Assembly: GCA_017397885.1 (NCBI GenBank)
Contig: JAFQHQ010000158.1
Location: 28,096-92,095 of the forward strand
DNA length: 64,000 bases
Direction of reading: 5' to 3'
DNA from: Clostridia bacterium
Lineage (GTDB): Bacteria; Bacillota; Clostridia; UMGS1810
Shown here: positions 19,197-28,179 of the stretch, piece after piece
Layout: each line of letters starts with the position of its first letter
How positions within the stretch are numbered: position 1 is the first letter of the stretch
Notes under the pieces: model-generated
What the model saw: the letters and a program-made list of their open reading frames with translations, nothing else
Databases searched by the model: none
Told to the model about the DNA's origin: nothing
Position numbers and translations under genes: made by a program

Positions 19197-20006
19197 TTAA
19201 ATTTGTTTCATCCATTCAATTGAAAGGTCAATCCAACCTTCAATGGACTTATTCACATAGCTGTCTTTTCCAAGAGAGGTTATGTCGTTTCCCAGTGCAA
19301 CACCATGGGGTGCGCTTGGGTAGATGTGAAGCTCAAATTTCATTCCCTTGAGAGCATAGCTTTGAGCCAGCGCAAGGGAGTTATGAACAGGAACAATTTG
19401 ATCGTCGGAGGTGTGCACAATAAATGCAGGTGATGAATTTTTATCAACCTTGGTGTTTAGTGCAACACTTTCCAGGTCAGAAACGGAAGGATTTTCAGAA
19501 TGGAAAAGATTGCAGAATGAACCAACGTGGGCATTTGGAGTAAAGGGCGTGATAACCGGATACACCGGGATAATGCCCGCAGGCTTGTTGTAGCCAAATT
19601 CCATGTCGACGGCTTCCTGAACCTCGGGCAAATGCCAAAGTGTGCCGAGACTTGTGCAAAGATGTCCTCCGGCCGAAAATCCCGTTACAAAAACCCTTTT
19701 GGGGTCAATGTTATATTTTTCGGCATTGTCTTTAATGTGCTTCATTGCCATTGATGCTTCAATGAGCACCTTGGGGAAAGCTGCCGATTTTCCGGTGCTG
19801 TAGGTTAAAACAAAAGCGTTCACACCTTTGCCGAGGTAGGAGAGGGCAATGGGTTCGCCTTCACGGTCGGCACAAACACCTCCATATCCGCCGCCCGGAA
19901 TAACCAGAATTGCATCTCTTTTTTTATCCCAAATTTTGTCGGCACAATAGGTTTCAAGAAAAACCTCATCGTTTCCTTCAAAAAGATATATTTTTTCATT
20001 TAACAT
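19197..20006 (-). CDS. Alpha/beta hydrolase (acetyl-xylan-esterase-like)
   Basis: A 269-residue alpha/beta hydrolase without a signal peptide, so probably cytosolic. PGGGYGG forms the oxyanion loop, GFSAGGH holds the nucleophilic serine, and the acid and base are the D in HTSDDQIVPV and the H in SAPHGVALG. This pattern fits the BD-FAE / acetyl-xylan esterase group that removes acetyl groups from imported oligosaccharides. GAGGTG precedes the ATG. It lies between the uronate genes and NagB-ROK on the opposite strand to kduI. The substrate is inferred. Confidence 0.87.
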   Translation of the reverse strand: MLNEKIYLFEGNDEVFLETYCADKIWDKKRDAILVIPGGGYGGVCADREGEPIALSYLGKGVNAFVLTYSTGKSAAFPKVLIEASMAMKHIKDNAEKYNIDPKRVFVTGFSAGGHLCTSLGTLWHLPEVQEAVDMEFGYNKPAGIIPVYPVITPFTPNAHVGSFCNLFHSENPSVSDLESVALNTKVDKNSSPAFIVHTSDDQIVPVHNSLALAQSYALKGMKFELHIYPSAPHGVALGNDITSLGKDSYVNKSIEGWIDLSIEWMKQI

Positions 20007-20025
20007 TAAATATCACCTCAAAAAC

Positions 20026-20064
20026 AAAATCTGCCTGTATTATATCATACAAGCAGATTTTTTT
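20026..20064 (-). terminator. Terminator of the NagB-ROK gene
   Basis: AAAATCTGCCTGTAT pairs with ATACAAGCAGATTTT over a TATATC loop, 19 bases past the stop of the minus-strand NagB-ROK gene, with T-rich sequence on the minus strand after the stem. It also overlaps the region just upstream of the esterase gene. Confidence 0.75.
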
Positions 20065-20082
20065 CAATATTCTTATTCAAAA

Positions 20083-21690
20083 TCAGTGAAGAAGTGAAGC
20101 ACCAATTAAGCCTGCATTGTTTTTGTGCTCGGCAATAACAATCGGCACATCAAATTTTATCTTTTCTTTAAGGGGAGACAAAAGTGCATCGCCTGCTCCC
20201 GATATACCGCCCGAAATAATAACCTTTTCGGGGTCAAAAATGTATATAAGTCCGTTTATTCCTGCCGAAAGGTAATCGGTATATTCATCAAGTGTCGTAT
20301 TTGCCACGGGGCAGTTTTCTCTCACTGCTTCAAAAAACAGGAGACCGTTTAGCTTGTTTTGGTTTTCGGCATATTTTTGTGCTAAAAGTGAATCGGGATT
20401 TTTTATTGCCGCATCTGTTGCCATTTCCATGAGAGCTGTGGTTGATGCGTATTTTTCAAAGCATCCTTCAAGTCCGCAACCGCATTTTTTTCCGCCATAT
20501 ACAATGGGAAAATGACCGAGCTCTCCGCCGCTTCCTTTTCCTTCATAAATTTTTCCGTCAAAAATAATTCCGCCGCCCACGCCTGTTCCGAGAGTGAGAA
20601 CAACCGAGTTTTTAACATCTCTGCCTGCACCTGCCGCAGCCTCTGCAAGAGCGGCACAGTTGGCATCGTTGGCGATGTAGGTTGTGACACCGGTTTTTTC
20701 TTTGACCGCACCTGCGAGGTCATAGTTGTCAAAATTAAGGTTAACGGCAGACACTTTGGAATTTCTTATAAGCCCGGGAGTACCAATGCCGATTGAGCCA
20801 ACATTGTAGTCATTCATAAGTTCAAGACATTTTTCGGCAATTTGTGTTGCAACTGCGTCTGCATCTGCACCTTGCGGGGTGGGAGCTGTAACTTTTTTGA
20901 GAATCTGGAAGTTGTCGTCCACAACGCCGATTTTCATTTCGGTTCCGCCAAGGTCAACGCCAATTCTAACACCTTCATATGCGGCTCTGTCACAAACCAG
21001 AGTAACATCGGGATGAATGTGAAGAATTGTTGCCGGCACATCGGTACGTATGTTTCTTTTCAAAATTCTTCTCACAATACGGTGCTTTAAAGCTCCGCTT
21101 GCCATAATAACAATTTTTTTGGAACGCATGATGGTTCCGAGCCCCATTGTAAGTGCGTGGGTGGGGGCATCTTCCGGATTTTCAAAATGGGCGTAGTGAA
21201 CATCTAAGGCTTTTTGAGTGAGCTTTGTGAGGTGGGTGTCACCCTCAAGGGAAACATCAGGATTGTTAAAGCCTATGTGACCGTTTTGACCAAATCCCAA
21301 GAACTGCAGGTCAATACCTCCACATTCGGATATTTTCTTTTCATAATTATCACATTCAACCTTGGGGTTTTTACATTTTCCGTCAAGCATATGTATGTTT
21401 TCGGGGCGGATGTTCACCTTTGAAAAAAGATGTTTATTCATAAAGCTGTGATAGCTGTGTTCATCATCTGCCGCCATGGGATAATATTCGTCAAGATTAA
21501 AGGTTTTAACTTCAGACATATTGAGCTTGCCGTTTTCATACATTTTTGCAAGCTCTTTGTAAACACCTGCCGGAGTTGTTCCCGTTGCCATGCCAAGAAC
21601 AGAGTCGGGTTTTTCGTTAATTTGGTCTGAAACCATTTTCGCTACTTCTTTGGCAATTTGTTCGTAGTTGTCACAAATAATTACTTTCAT
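20083..21690 (-). CDS. Fused glucosamine-6-phosphate deaminase and ROK-family sugar kinase
   Basis: A 535-residue fusion. Residues 1-235 are NagB-like: GMATGTTPAGVYKEL, FNLDEYYP with the catalytic Asp, and GQNGHIGFNNP with the ring-opening His. The usual FNEP glutamate is Asn here. Residues 240-535 are a ROK kinase: RIGVDLGGTEMKIG (ATP loop), ANDANCAALAE (catalytic Asp), GGELGH and the zinc motif CGCGLEGCFE. Together they could phosphorylate an amino sugar and deaminate it to fructose-6-phosphate, which is inference. AGGAGG precedes the ATG, and an inverted repeat upstream may be an operator. It is divergent from an AraC regulator. Confidence 0.9.
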   Translation of the reverse strand: MKVIICDNYEQIAKEVAKMVSDQINEKPDSVLGMATGTTPAGVYKELAKMYENGKLNMSEVKTFNLDEYYPMAADDEHSYHSFMNKHLFSKVNIRPENIHMLDGKCKNPKVECDNYEKKISECGGIDLQFLGFGQNGHIGFNNPDVSLEGDTHLTKLTQKALDVHYAHFENPEDAPTHALTMGLGTIMRSKKIVIMASGALKHRIVRRILKRNIRTDVPATILHIHPDVTLVCDRAAYEGVRIGVDLGGTEMKIGVVDDNFQILKKVTAPTPQGADADAVATQIAEKCLELMNDYNVGSIGIGTPGLIRNSKVSAVNLNFDNYDLAGAVKEKTGVTTYIANDANCAALAEAAAGAGRDVKNSVVLTLGTGVGGGIIFDGKIYEGKGSGGELGHFPIVYGGKKCGCGLEGCFEKYASTTALMEMATDAAIKNPDSLLAQKYAENQNKLNGLLFFEAVRENCPVANTTLDEYTDYLSAGINGLIYIFDPEKVIISGGISGAGDALLSPLKEKIKFDVPIVIAEHKNNAGLIGASLLH

Positions 21691-21708
21691 AAATATTCTC
21701 CTCCGCCT

Positions 21709-21737
21709 GTTTAATATGATTATATTTTATATTAAAC
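21709..21737 (-). promoter_or_regulatory. Candidate operator of the NagB-ROK gene
   Basis: A perfect 9-bp inverted repeat, GTTTAATAT and ATATTAAAC, is separated by 11 A/T bases just upstream of the NagB-ROK ribosome binding site. It would cover the promoter region in the gap shared with the divergent AraC gene. Binding by that regulator is conjecture. Confidence 0.5.
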
Positions 21738-21794
21738 ACGGAGAAATATATTTGCACAATATTTCATTTTTTTTGCAATATATTTTGAATGTGG

Positions 21795-21823
21795 TTGCAA
21801 TGAGAAGCAATAGATGTTATACT
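21795..21823 (+). promoter_or_regulatory. Promoter close to the AraC start codon
   Basis: TTGCAA (21795-21800) and TATACT (21818-21823) are spaced 17 bases apart. The start point would be near 21830, only about 10 bases before the ATG at 21841, so the mRNA would have almost no leader. Confidence 0.45.
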
Positions 21824-21840
21824 CTAACTTGGTGATGAGT

Positions 21841-22719
21841 ATGAAAAAATACTACGGTGCTCATTTAAAGGAATGCATACGCATTAATGAGCTTTTTACC
21901 GTTCATTATTTTGAATTTTCAAAAAACTACAAATTTCATGGTGAATCTCACGATTTTTGGGAGTTTGTCTATGTGGACAAGGGCGAAATCATTGTAACTG
22001 TCGATGACGAAAGCTTTGCTCTTTCCGGCGGGCAGATTTTCTTCCACAAACCAAATCAATGGCACAGGCACGAATCCAACGGAGAAATTGCACCCAACAT
22101 TGTGATAGTTTCCTTTGCGTGTTCTTCACCTGCCATGAGCTTTTTTGAAAACAAGCTTTTAAGCGTGGGTCAGACGCAAAAATCGCTGATTTCAAAAATA
22201 ATCAGCGAATTCACCAATTCTTTTCTGACTCCCGTAAATGCTCACACCACCACAACTCTGGAGAGAAATGCCGAAGCTCTTGTTGGCAGTGAACAGCTCA
22301 TCAAAATGTATCTTTCGGAGCTTCTCATTTTGTTCATGCGTGACAACGATGTTGGTCAATATTCCATGTCAAAAAGCAATAGGCTCAATTCAAATCTTGA
22401 GTTCATTTTGTCACACATGAATGCAAATGTTTCTCGCATGATGACCCTTGCCGACATCTGTTCCTATTCCGGCATGAGCAAATCTGCGGTCTCGGCACTT
22501 TTTTCAACATCGCTCGGCATGGGACCCATTGACTATTTCATAAAAATGAAAATTGACCTTGCAAAAAAATATATTCGTGAAGACAACTACAACATAACCC
22601 AGATTGCCGAAATGCTGGGCTATTCATCAATTCACTATTTTTCCCGTCAGTTCAAAAAAACGACGGGCATGAGCCCGTCGCAATATTCCAATTCCATAAA
22701 GGCACTGGATAAAAATTGA
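21841..22719 (+). CDS. AraC family transcriptional regulator
   Basis: A 292-residue regulator. The N-terminal cupin-like domain (about 10-100) contains FHGESHDFWEFVYVDKG and IFFHKPNQWHRHES, likely metal or sugar ligand-binding histidines. The C-terminal domain (about 190-288) has two helix-turn-helix motifs, including AEMLGYSSIHYFSRQFKKTT. It is divergent from the NagB-ROK gene by 150 bases and is the obvious candidate regulator for it. The ATG at 21841 is preferred because GGTGA lies just upstream; ATGs at 21814 and 21835 are poorer choices. Inducer unknown. Confidence 0.9.
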   Translation: MKKYYGAHLKECIRINELFTVHYFEFSKNYKFHGESHDFWEFVYVDKGEIIVTVDDESFALSGGQIFFHKPNQWHRHESNGEIAPNIVIVSFACSSPAMSFFENKLLSVGQTQKSLISKIISEFTNSFLTPVNAHTTTTLERNAEALVGSEQLIKMYLSELLILFMRDNDVGQYSMSKSNRLNSNLEFILSHMNANVSRMMTLADICSYSGMSKSAVSALFSTSLGMGPIDYFIKMKIDLAKKYIREDNYNITQIAEMLGYSSIHYFSRQFKKTTGMSPSQYSNSIKALDKN

Positions 22720-22775
22720 TTTTTAAATGTCAGACTTAATGACCGACACTTCAGTGTTGGTTGTTGAGACCAATG

Positions 22776-23411
22776 CTATCGTTTTAAAAGTGAGGCAAGT
22801 TTTTTTCGTCCGCTTTGCCAAATTTCATAACTTTTGAATTTAAGCTCCACTTCGGAGCTTTTTTCTTTGTTTACAAATTCGCTTATATCTTTATTGCTGC
22901 TTTTTTCAATCATCTTAAAGGCCTCGGAGTCGGTTTTGACACAAGTTTCATCCACAAAGCAAAGGGGCGGAAAAAGCACACACCACCAGTTTTTTCCGTC
23001 TGCTTCTCCTATTTCAACTTTCAAAGCCTCATATGATCCTGCAGGAAGAACAAGATTCCCGTATTCTTTTGTGGGGAAATCGCTTTTGCCAAAGTTTACA
23101 CTTACATCATATTCAAATCCGTTTCTTTTAATTTCATCTTCTGCTATTTTTTTAATATAGTCAAGATTTTCCGTCGTTATGGTTTTAACCTTGGCAATAT
23201 CGTTTTCCGCCTCAAACATGTCTTTTGTTTCGCTGATAATTCTGTCTCTGACTTTTAGTTTCAAATTCTGATCGGCATCGGAGTCTGAATTTGCAATAAC
23301 ATGAAGTCTCAGCACCGAATTTGCCAAAGCTGTTTCGGTGGTTTTAAAATTAGAATGAAGCATCAAGGTACAAAAAAAGCCAATACACAGTGCCGTAATA
23401 CATTTTTTCAT
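22776..23411 (-). CDS. spoIIR: Stage II sporulation protein R
   Basis: A 211-residue secreted signalling protein of endospore formation. In Bacillus it is made in the forespore and activates SpoIIGA, the protease that matures sigma-E in the mother cell. Residues 1-30 form an N-terminal membrane or signal segment. Family hallmarks are LRLHVIANSDSDADQNLKLKV and the tryptophan/proline-rich WWCVLFPPLCFVD. Length is normal, and AAGGAG precedes the ATG. It is the best evidence in the window that the host is a spore-former, although non-sporulating relatives can retain it. No clear sigma-F promoter was recognised upstream. Confidence 0.93.
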   Translation of the reverse strand: MKKCITALCIGFFCTLMLHSNFKTTETALANSVLRLHVIANSDSDADQNLKLKVRDRIISETKDMFEAENDIAKVKTITTENLDYIKKIAEDEIKRNGFEYDVSVNFGKSDFPTKEYGNLVLPAGSYEALKVEIGEADGKNWWCVLFPPLCFVDETCVKTDSEAFKMIEKSSNKDISEFVNKEKSSEVELKFKSYEIWQSGRKKLASLLKR

Positions 23412-23534
23412 ATGCTGACTCTCCTTTTGAGTTCAATGTCAAGCCAAATGCTTTTTTGGCATATGAGCTGACTGTCAAAAAATATTATTCACCGTAAGTA
23501 TTGACTTAATATTTATTTTTATACAATTAAGATA

Positions 23535-24026
23535 TTATTTTTTGCACAAAACAATATTTTCCACATCGTCTTTTGATAGATCCATAAACATTGAAAGCTG
23601 TTCATATATAATGCGATGTGCATCTTTGTATATGATTTCGTCGTGTTTGTGCAACTTTTTACCGGTTAATTCAATTTCTTCTTTATGGCGGACTATGCAC
23701 TTGTAAACAGAGACAATACTTTGCATTTCACCGCTTGACAAAACAGAGCGAAACGATTCTTTGCGTAGAGATTCGTTTTCAATCCATGCATCATCTTGAG
23801 TGGAGTTTTCAATAATTTGCATAATTTTGTCAAGGGTTAAAAGATGGTGCATTTTGGAAGTGAGTTTTTCATTTTGGGTTGGAACAAAAAATGTTGAACT
23901 GCTTCGAAAAACCGGAGATAGAATGTAATATTCAATATCATCGTTTCCGAATTTTTTTGTTGTGATTTCTGTGATTTTACACACACCTTCCGAACCGTAC
24001 AAAACTGTATCGCCTGATTTAAACAT
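23535..24026 (-). CDS. CarD-family transcriptional regulator
   Basis: A 163-residue protein. Residues 1-60 form a CarD/CdnL RNA-polymerase-interacting Tudor-like domain (FKSGDTVLYGSEGVCKITEI, then YYILSPVFRSSSTFFVPTQN), followed by a helical C-terminal domain (about 65-163) that contacts promoter DNA in relatives. CarD proteins bind the RNA polymerase beta subunit and stabilise open complexes. The ATG at 24026 is chosen because AGAGGATT lies before it and the domain starts there; a longer frame to 24068 adds unrelated residues. It sits between spoIIR and a transporter gene on the same strand but looks monocistronic. Confidence 0.9.
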   Translation of the reverse strand: MFKSGDTVLYGSEGVCKITEITTKKFGNDDIEYYILSPVFRSSSTFFVPTQNEKLTSKMHHLLTLDKIMQIIENSTQDDAWIENESLRKESFRSVLSSGEMQSIVSVYKCIVRHKEEIELTGKKLHKHDEIIYKDAHRIIYEQLSMFMDLSKDDVENIVLCKK

Positions 24027-24244
24027 GATAATCCTCTTTTCTGATGTCTGTCCCAAGACCCCCTGCAACCGTTGCCAAAGGTGATAGGAGAAGTTGTAAT
24101 GTCCGTTATTTCGGCTAATTTAATTCTATCATGTTTTACAAAATATTACAATGGAGTTTTTGAACAAAAAAACGCATGCAAAAATATGTCAAAATGACCA
24201 TAGTCGCAACGAGCAAAGCTTCATTGTTGGATTTTATGATTATA

Positions 24245-25366
24245 TCAAATGTAATCAGCGAATTCTCCAAATGCAAAAAATGCAAGCAGTACAATCAGAA
24301 GAGCAAAATTTATTGCCGAAAAAAATGCAAGGTATCGGGATGATTTTACACCTTCTGTTTTGCTTATGAATCTATATGAAATCAGGCTTGCCATTGATGC
24401 AATCACAGTCCCGAGCCCGCCAATGTTGGTTCCTGTTATAAGAGCTTTTGCATTGTCGGTAAAAGCACTGAGCATCGCCGCGGCGGGAACATTGCTGATT
24501 ACCTGGCTTATGAGCGCTGAAAATACTGTTTCTTTTCCGTTAATAATGCTTCCGATTGCATATGACACTGCATCAATACGAGCTATGTTCCCTACAAGAA
24601 CAAAGAAACAAACAAATGTTAAAAGCAAAATATAGTCTGCTTTTAAAAACAGTTTTTTTTCGTGAAAGAAAACAACAATGCAAACACATATAAGCGAAAT
24701 ATACCACGGTATTATGCCAAGGACCGACAAAACAGACATTGCAAAAAGTAATGAGTATACTATGAGTGCTGTCTTTTTTACAGTGTAAGCATTACCTCCC
24801 GAAGAGGCACTGAGTGAACTGTTTTTTCGTACCATTCCGACAATGCACACAAGAATCAGACACACAAGACCAAGCGGAAGTGTAACAGCAAAAAAATCGT
24901 TAATACTCATTGAATAGTGAGAATACAAATAGAGATTTTGCGGGTTTCCGATAGGTGTCAGAAGACTTCCGAGGTTTGCGGCAATGGTTTCAAGAGTAAC
25001 CGTAAAAATCAGTGTTTTACTGCCCTGATTTTTGAGAAGAGCAATGGAGAACGGTACAAATGTAATCAGTGCAACATCATTTGTGATGAGAGCCGATGAG
25101 AAAAAACATACCAGCGAAAGAAGCAAAATAAGTGTTTTTTCGGTCTTTATTTTTGACGATATTTTTGCAGTAAGAAGGTCAAAGAGACCACAGTGTGTGA
25201 AGCCTGCCACAACAAGCATCAGACATAAAAGAATCCCAAGAACTTCAAAGTTGCAATAAGACAAATATTCTTTGTCCGGTGTCACAAAAAAGCACGATGC
25301 AATTGCTGCAAGGGCAGCTATTGTGAGCACCGGTTCCGATTTTAAAAATTTGAACACACTTTTCAT
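24245..25366 (-). CDS. ArsB/NhaD/SLC13-superfamily ion transporter
   Basis: A 373-residue polytopic membrane protein with about ten hydrophobic segments. Ion-transporter superfamily signatures include ITNDVALITFVPF, LLTPIGNPQNLYLYSHYS and QVISNVPAAAMLSAFTDN with TGTNIGGLG. The paired asparagine-containing hairpins are typical of the DASS/ArsB/NhaD fold. The substrate could be an anion (arsenite, citrate or dicarboxylate) or sodium/proton exchange; nothing in the sequence decides this. GGGAGG lies 9 bases before the ATG at 25366. No arsenic genes are nearby. It follows sbcC on the same strand with a 51-base gap. Confidence 0.85.
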   Translation of the reverse strand: MKSVFKFLKSEPVLTIAALAAIASCFFVTPDKEYLSYCNFEVLGILLCLMLVVAGFTHCGLFDLLTAKISSKIKTEKTLILLLSLVCFFSSALITNDVALITFVPFSIALLKNQGSKTLIFTVTLETIAANLGSLLTPIGNPQNLYLYSHYSMSINDFFAVTLPLGLVCLILVCIVGMVRKNSSLSASSGGNAYTVKKTALIVYSLLFAMSVLSVLGIIPWYISLICVCIVVFFHEKKLFLKADYILLLTFVCFFVLVGNIARIDAVSYAIGSIINGKETVFSALISQVISNVPAAAMLSAFTDNAKALITGTNIGGLGTVIASMASLISYRFISKTEGVKSSRYLAFFSAINFALLIVLLAFFAFGEFADYI

Positions 25367-25416
25367 TTGTAAAATCCTCCCGTGGCAGTCTTAACATTCA
25401 AAATCGTACACTGCCC

Positions 25417-28179
25417 TTAGTTTTGTTGCATTAATTCCGTTACTATTTTAATGTTGCTTTTTCCGGTTTTATCTTTTGTTACCACAATCTGTTTGTCAAT
25501 TTTTTCCTTTAGTTCAGCCACATGAGAAATAATGCCCACGAGACGGTTTGAATCTGCAAGGGATGAAAGTGCTTTCATGGCGTGTGACAATGATTCTTCA
25601 TCAAGAGATCCAAAACCTTCATCAACAAACATGGTGTCGAGCTTAACTCCGCCGCCGGATGTCTGTATTTCATCTGAAAGACCAAGAGCAAGTGACAGGG
25701 ATGCTTTAAAAGACTCTCCGCCCGAAAGTGTTTTTACACTTCTCAGACTCGCGTTGTAATAGTCAAAAACATCAAGTTCAAGTCCGCTCTGACTGCGATT
25801 GTTATCCGATTCTGTGCGTCTTCGGAGCTCATACTGACCTTCTGACATAATCATTAGTCTTGTATTTGCTTTTTCTATTATTTTGTCAAAATAGGTCATT
25901 TGTATATATGTTTCGAGCATAACTTTTTCTTTGCCCGAAAGATTTCCGTTAGCAGTATTTGATAGTGATTTTACCATGTTCCATTTTTCTTCAACGCTTT
26001 TAATTTCATCTGATTTGGACTGTATGTTCGAAAGAGACAAGCTGTTTGCACTGATGCGGGCATGTATATCTTTAAGAAGAAGACTAATATGAGACTTTTC
26101 GTCTTTTAATTTTTCCTGTTTCGAAATTTCATCTTCAAAATTGATTTCCCCGGAATTTGAGATAAGCTTTGAGTTTTCCTCCAGACGAGCAATAATTGTT
26201 GCAAGATTTTTTTCGTTATTTTCAAAATCATTTCTTGCTTTTTTGAGTGATTCTTCATAAGTATGGATGGTTGTTTCCATTTCTTTTTTTGCAGTCATCG
26301 CCTCAATTTTGCTTTTATACCTAAGCTTTGAGCCGATTTCATAAATGCTTTTTGACAATGACTCCGAATAGGTTGTATTGCGTGCATTGCATTCACTCAA
26401 CTGATTTATTCGGTTTTTGATTTTTTCCAGTTTTGTTTTTTCATTTGGAATAATGTCGGAAAGCTCATTTTTTCTTGCAAGCAGCTTTTTTGCTTTCGAC
26501 AGTTCTTCTTCAATTTTTAAAAGCGTGCTTTGGGTTTCTTCTTCTTTTTCTTTAAGTGAATTATCGCCAAGCGTTTGAACCGTGAGTTTTTTCACAAATG
26601 ATTGCTTTTGAGAAACTTCACCGTTTATTTGACCTGCCGCAACACTTGCGCTTGTTTCTTCATTTTGAGCATTTTGAGTTGATTCCCTGAGGATTTCAAG
26701 TTCCTCTTTCGATGGTGCAAAAATGCTTTCCGATGCCGGATGGGGGTGAGATGTCGAACCGCATACAGGGCATGGTTTTCCATCTCGCAGTGTAGTTGCA
26801 AGAATGCCTGCCTGAGCATCAAGATATGCTTTGTTCATAATCTCGTACTTGTTTTTGATTTCTTTTGCAATGCTTGATTTTTGTTTGTATAACTCCTGAG
26901 CATCAAATAATTTTTTTTCAAGCTTCGAAAGATCGCTCATTTCGTTTTTGAGATTTTCAAGAGCAGCTTTTTGGCGCAAAAGTTCTTCTTTTGAAGATTC
27001 AATATGAGCTATAAGAGCTTCCGCTTTTTCGGTTGTTTCAAGTTCGGCTTCAAATTGTGTCAGATTTTTCTCTGTTTCTTTTTGCATTATAACGGCAGAT
27101 TCCGTTGCCAAATTGCACTCTTCAATTGTTTTCTTAACTTTTGTAAGTTCATTTTGTCTTATTTCAAGCTCGTCATAATTCGGAATTTCGGCATCAATAG
27201 CTGCTGTTTTCTTTACAAGAGAGTCAATCTCGACTTTTTTGTTTTCTTCTTCGTTCAGTTTTTGTGTCAGAATCTCTTTGAGTTCATTTGCTTTTTCAAG
27301 CTTGATTTTGGAATCCGACACGGCTTTTTTTGCATTTTCAATTGTTTGCACCACAGAAAGGTTTTTGGTTATCTCCTCAAGCTTTGCATCTGTTTCACGC
27401 GCTTTAATGTCATAATTATTTTGAAGCAAAATATCATTTTCAATAAGTTGTTTAAGAAGTGTTATAATATCATCTGTGAGCATTTCGCCGTTTTTAGCTT
27501 TTGAAATTTGCACAAAAAGAGCATCGTCTTCGTTACATATGATACCGTTTACATATTGTTCAATTCCGGCTCTTAAAGTATCATATTCACGGCTCAATTT
27601 CCCGGATTCGCTTTTGAGCTTTTCTTGGAGAACGTAATAATTTTGTGTTTTAAATATTTTTTGGAAAATTTTCTTCCTTTCATCTGTTGGAGCAAGCAGA
27701 AGTTTTAAAAAATCCCCCTGTGCAATCATTGCAACCTGAGTGAATTGATTACGGTCAATTCCCATAATTTTTTCAATTGCGCTGTTTACTTCTTTTAACT
27801 TTGTAATGGGGGGAGCATCCGGAATATGGAGTTCGGCGTTTGCAGATTCTGCAGTCATTCCCTCGCCACGGCTTTTTGGACGCTGATACGAAGGATTTCT
27901 TTTCACATAATAATCTTTACCACCATATGAAAAAAACAGTTCCACAAAGGTAGGCGTTTCGCTGTCGGCATATTTTGAACGAAGCATTGATGATTCTCTG
28001 TTTTCACCGCTTGCCTCACCGTAGAGTGCAAAAGTGATGGCATCAAATATCGTTGTTTTTCCGGCTCCCGTATCCCCGGTAATTAGATACAGTCCGCTTT
28101 GACCAAGGGTATCGAGGTTAATTTCAACTTTTTCAGCATATGGGCCGAAAGCTGACATTATAAGTTTTTTGGGTCTCAT
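25417..28179 (-). CDS. sbcC: Exonuclease subunit SbcC
   Basis: A 920-residue SMC-like ATPase that, with SbcD, opens and degrades DNA hairpins and protein-blocked ends. The Walker A motif is GDTGAGKTTIFDAITFALYG near residue 35. Two long coiled-coil arms flank the zinc hook CPVCGS near the middle. The C-terminal signature is TLSGGESFKASLSLALG, then MFVDEGFGSLDEESL (Walker B and D loop). Its ATG overlaps the sbcD stop in an ATGA, indicating translational coupling, and GGAGGAAGA precedes it; the longer GTG start at 28194 is less likely. Confidence 0.97.
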   Translation of the reverse strand: MRPKKLIMSAFGPYAEKVEINLDTLGQSGLYLITGDTGAGKTTIFDAITFALYGEASGENRESSMLRSKYADSETPTFVELFFSYGGKDYYVKRNPSYQRPKSRGEGMTAESANAELHIPDAPPITKLKEVNSAIEKIMGIDRNQFTQVAMIAQGDFLKLLLAPTDERKKIFQKIFKTQNYYVLQEKLKSESGKLSREYDTLRAGIEQYVNGIICNEDDALFVQISKAKNGEMLTDDIITLLKQLIENDILLQNNYDIKARETDAKLEEITKNLSVVQTIENAKKAVSDSKIKLEKANELKEILTQKLNEEENKKVEIDSLVKKTAAIDAEIPNYDELEIRQNELTKVKKTIEECNLATESAVIMQKETEKNLTQFEAELETTEKAEALIAHIESSKEELLRQKAALENLKNEMSDLSKLEKKLFDAQELYKQKSSIAKEIKNKYEIMNKAYLDAQAGILATTLRDGKPCPVCGSTSHPHPASESIFAPSKEELEILRESTQNAQNEETSASVAAGQINGEVSQKQSFVKKLTVQTLGDNSLKEKEEETQSTLLKIEEELSKAKKLLARKNELSDIIPNEKTKLEKIKNRINQLSECNARNTTYSESLSKSIYEIGSKLRYKSKIEAMTAKKEMETTIHTYEESLKKARNDFENNEKNLATIIARLEENSKLISNSGEINFEDEISKQEKLKDEKSHISLLLKDIHARISANSLSLSNIQSKSDEIKSVEEKWNMVKSLSNTANGNLSGKEKVMLETYIQMTYFDKIIEKANTRLMIMSEGQYELRRRTESDNNRSQSGLELDVFDYYNASLRSVKTLSGGESFKASLSLALGLSDEIQTSGGGVKLDTMFVDEGFGSLDEESLSHAMKALSSLADSNRLVGIISHVAELKEKIDKQIVVTKDKTGKSNIKIVTELMQQN

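Noticed and set aside
24151..24369. 72-codon frame on the plus strand
   Set aside because: Overlaps the 3' end of the transporter gene in antisense and has no family features.
27004..27504. 166-codon frame on the plus strand
   Set aside because: Antisense to the SbcC coiled coil; its Phe/Cys-rich composition comes from Lys/Glu-rich codons read backwards.
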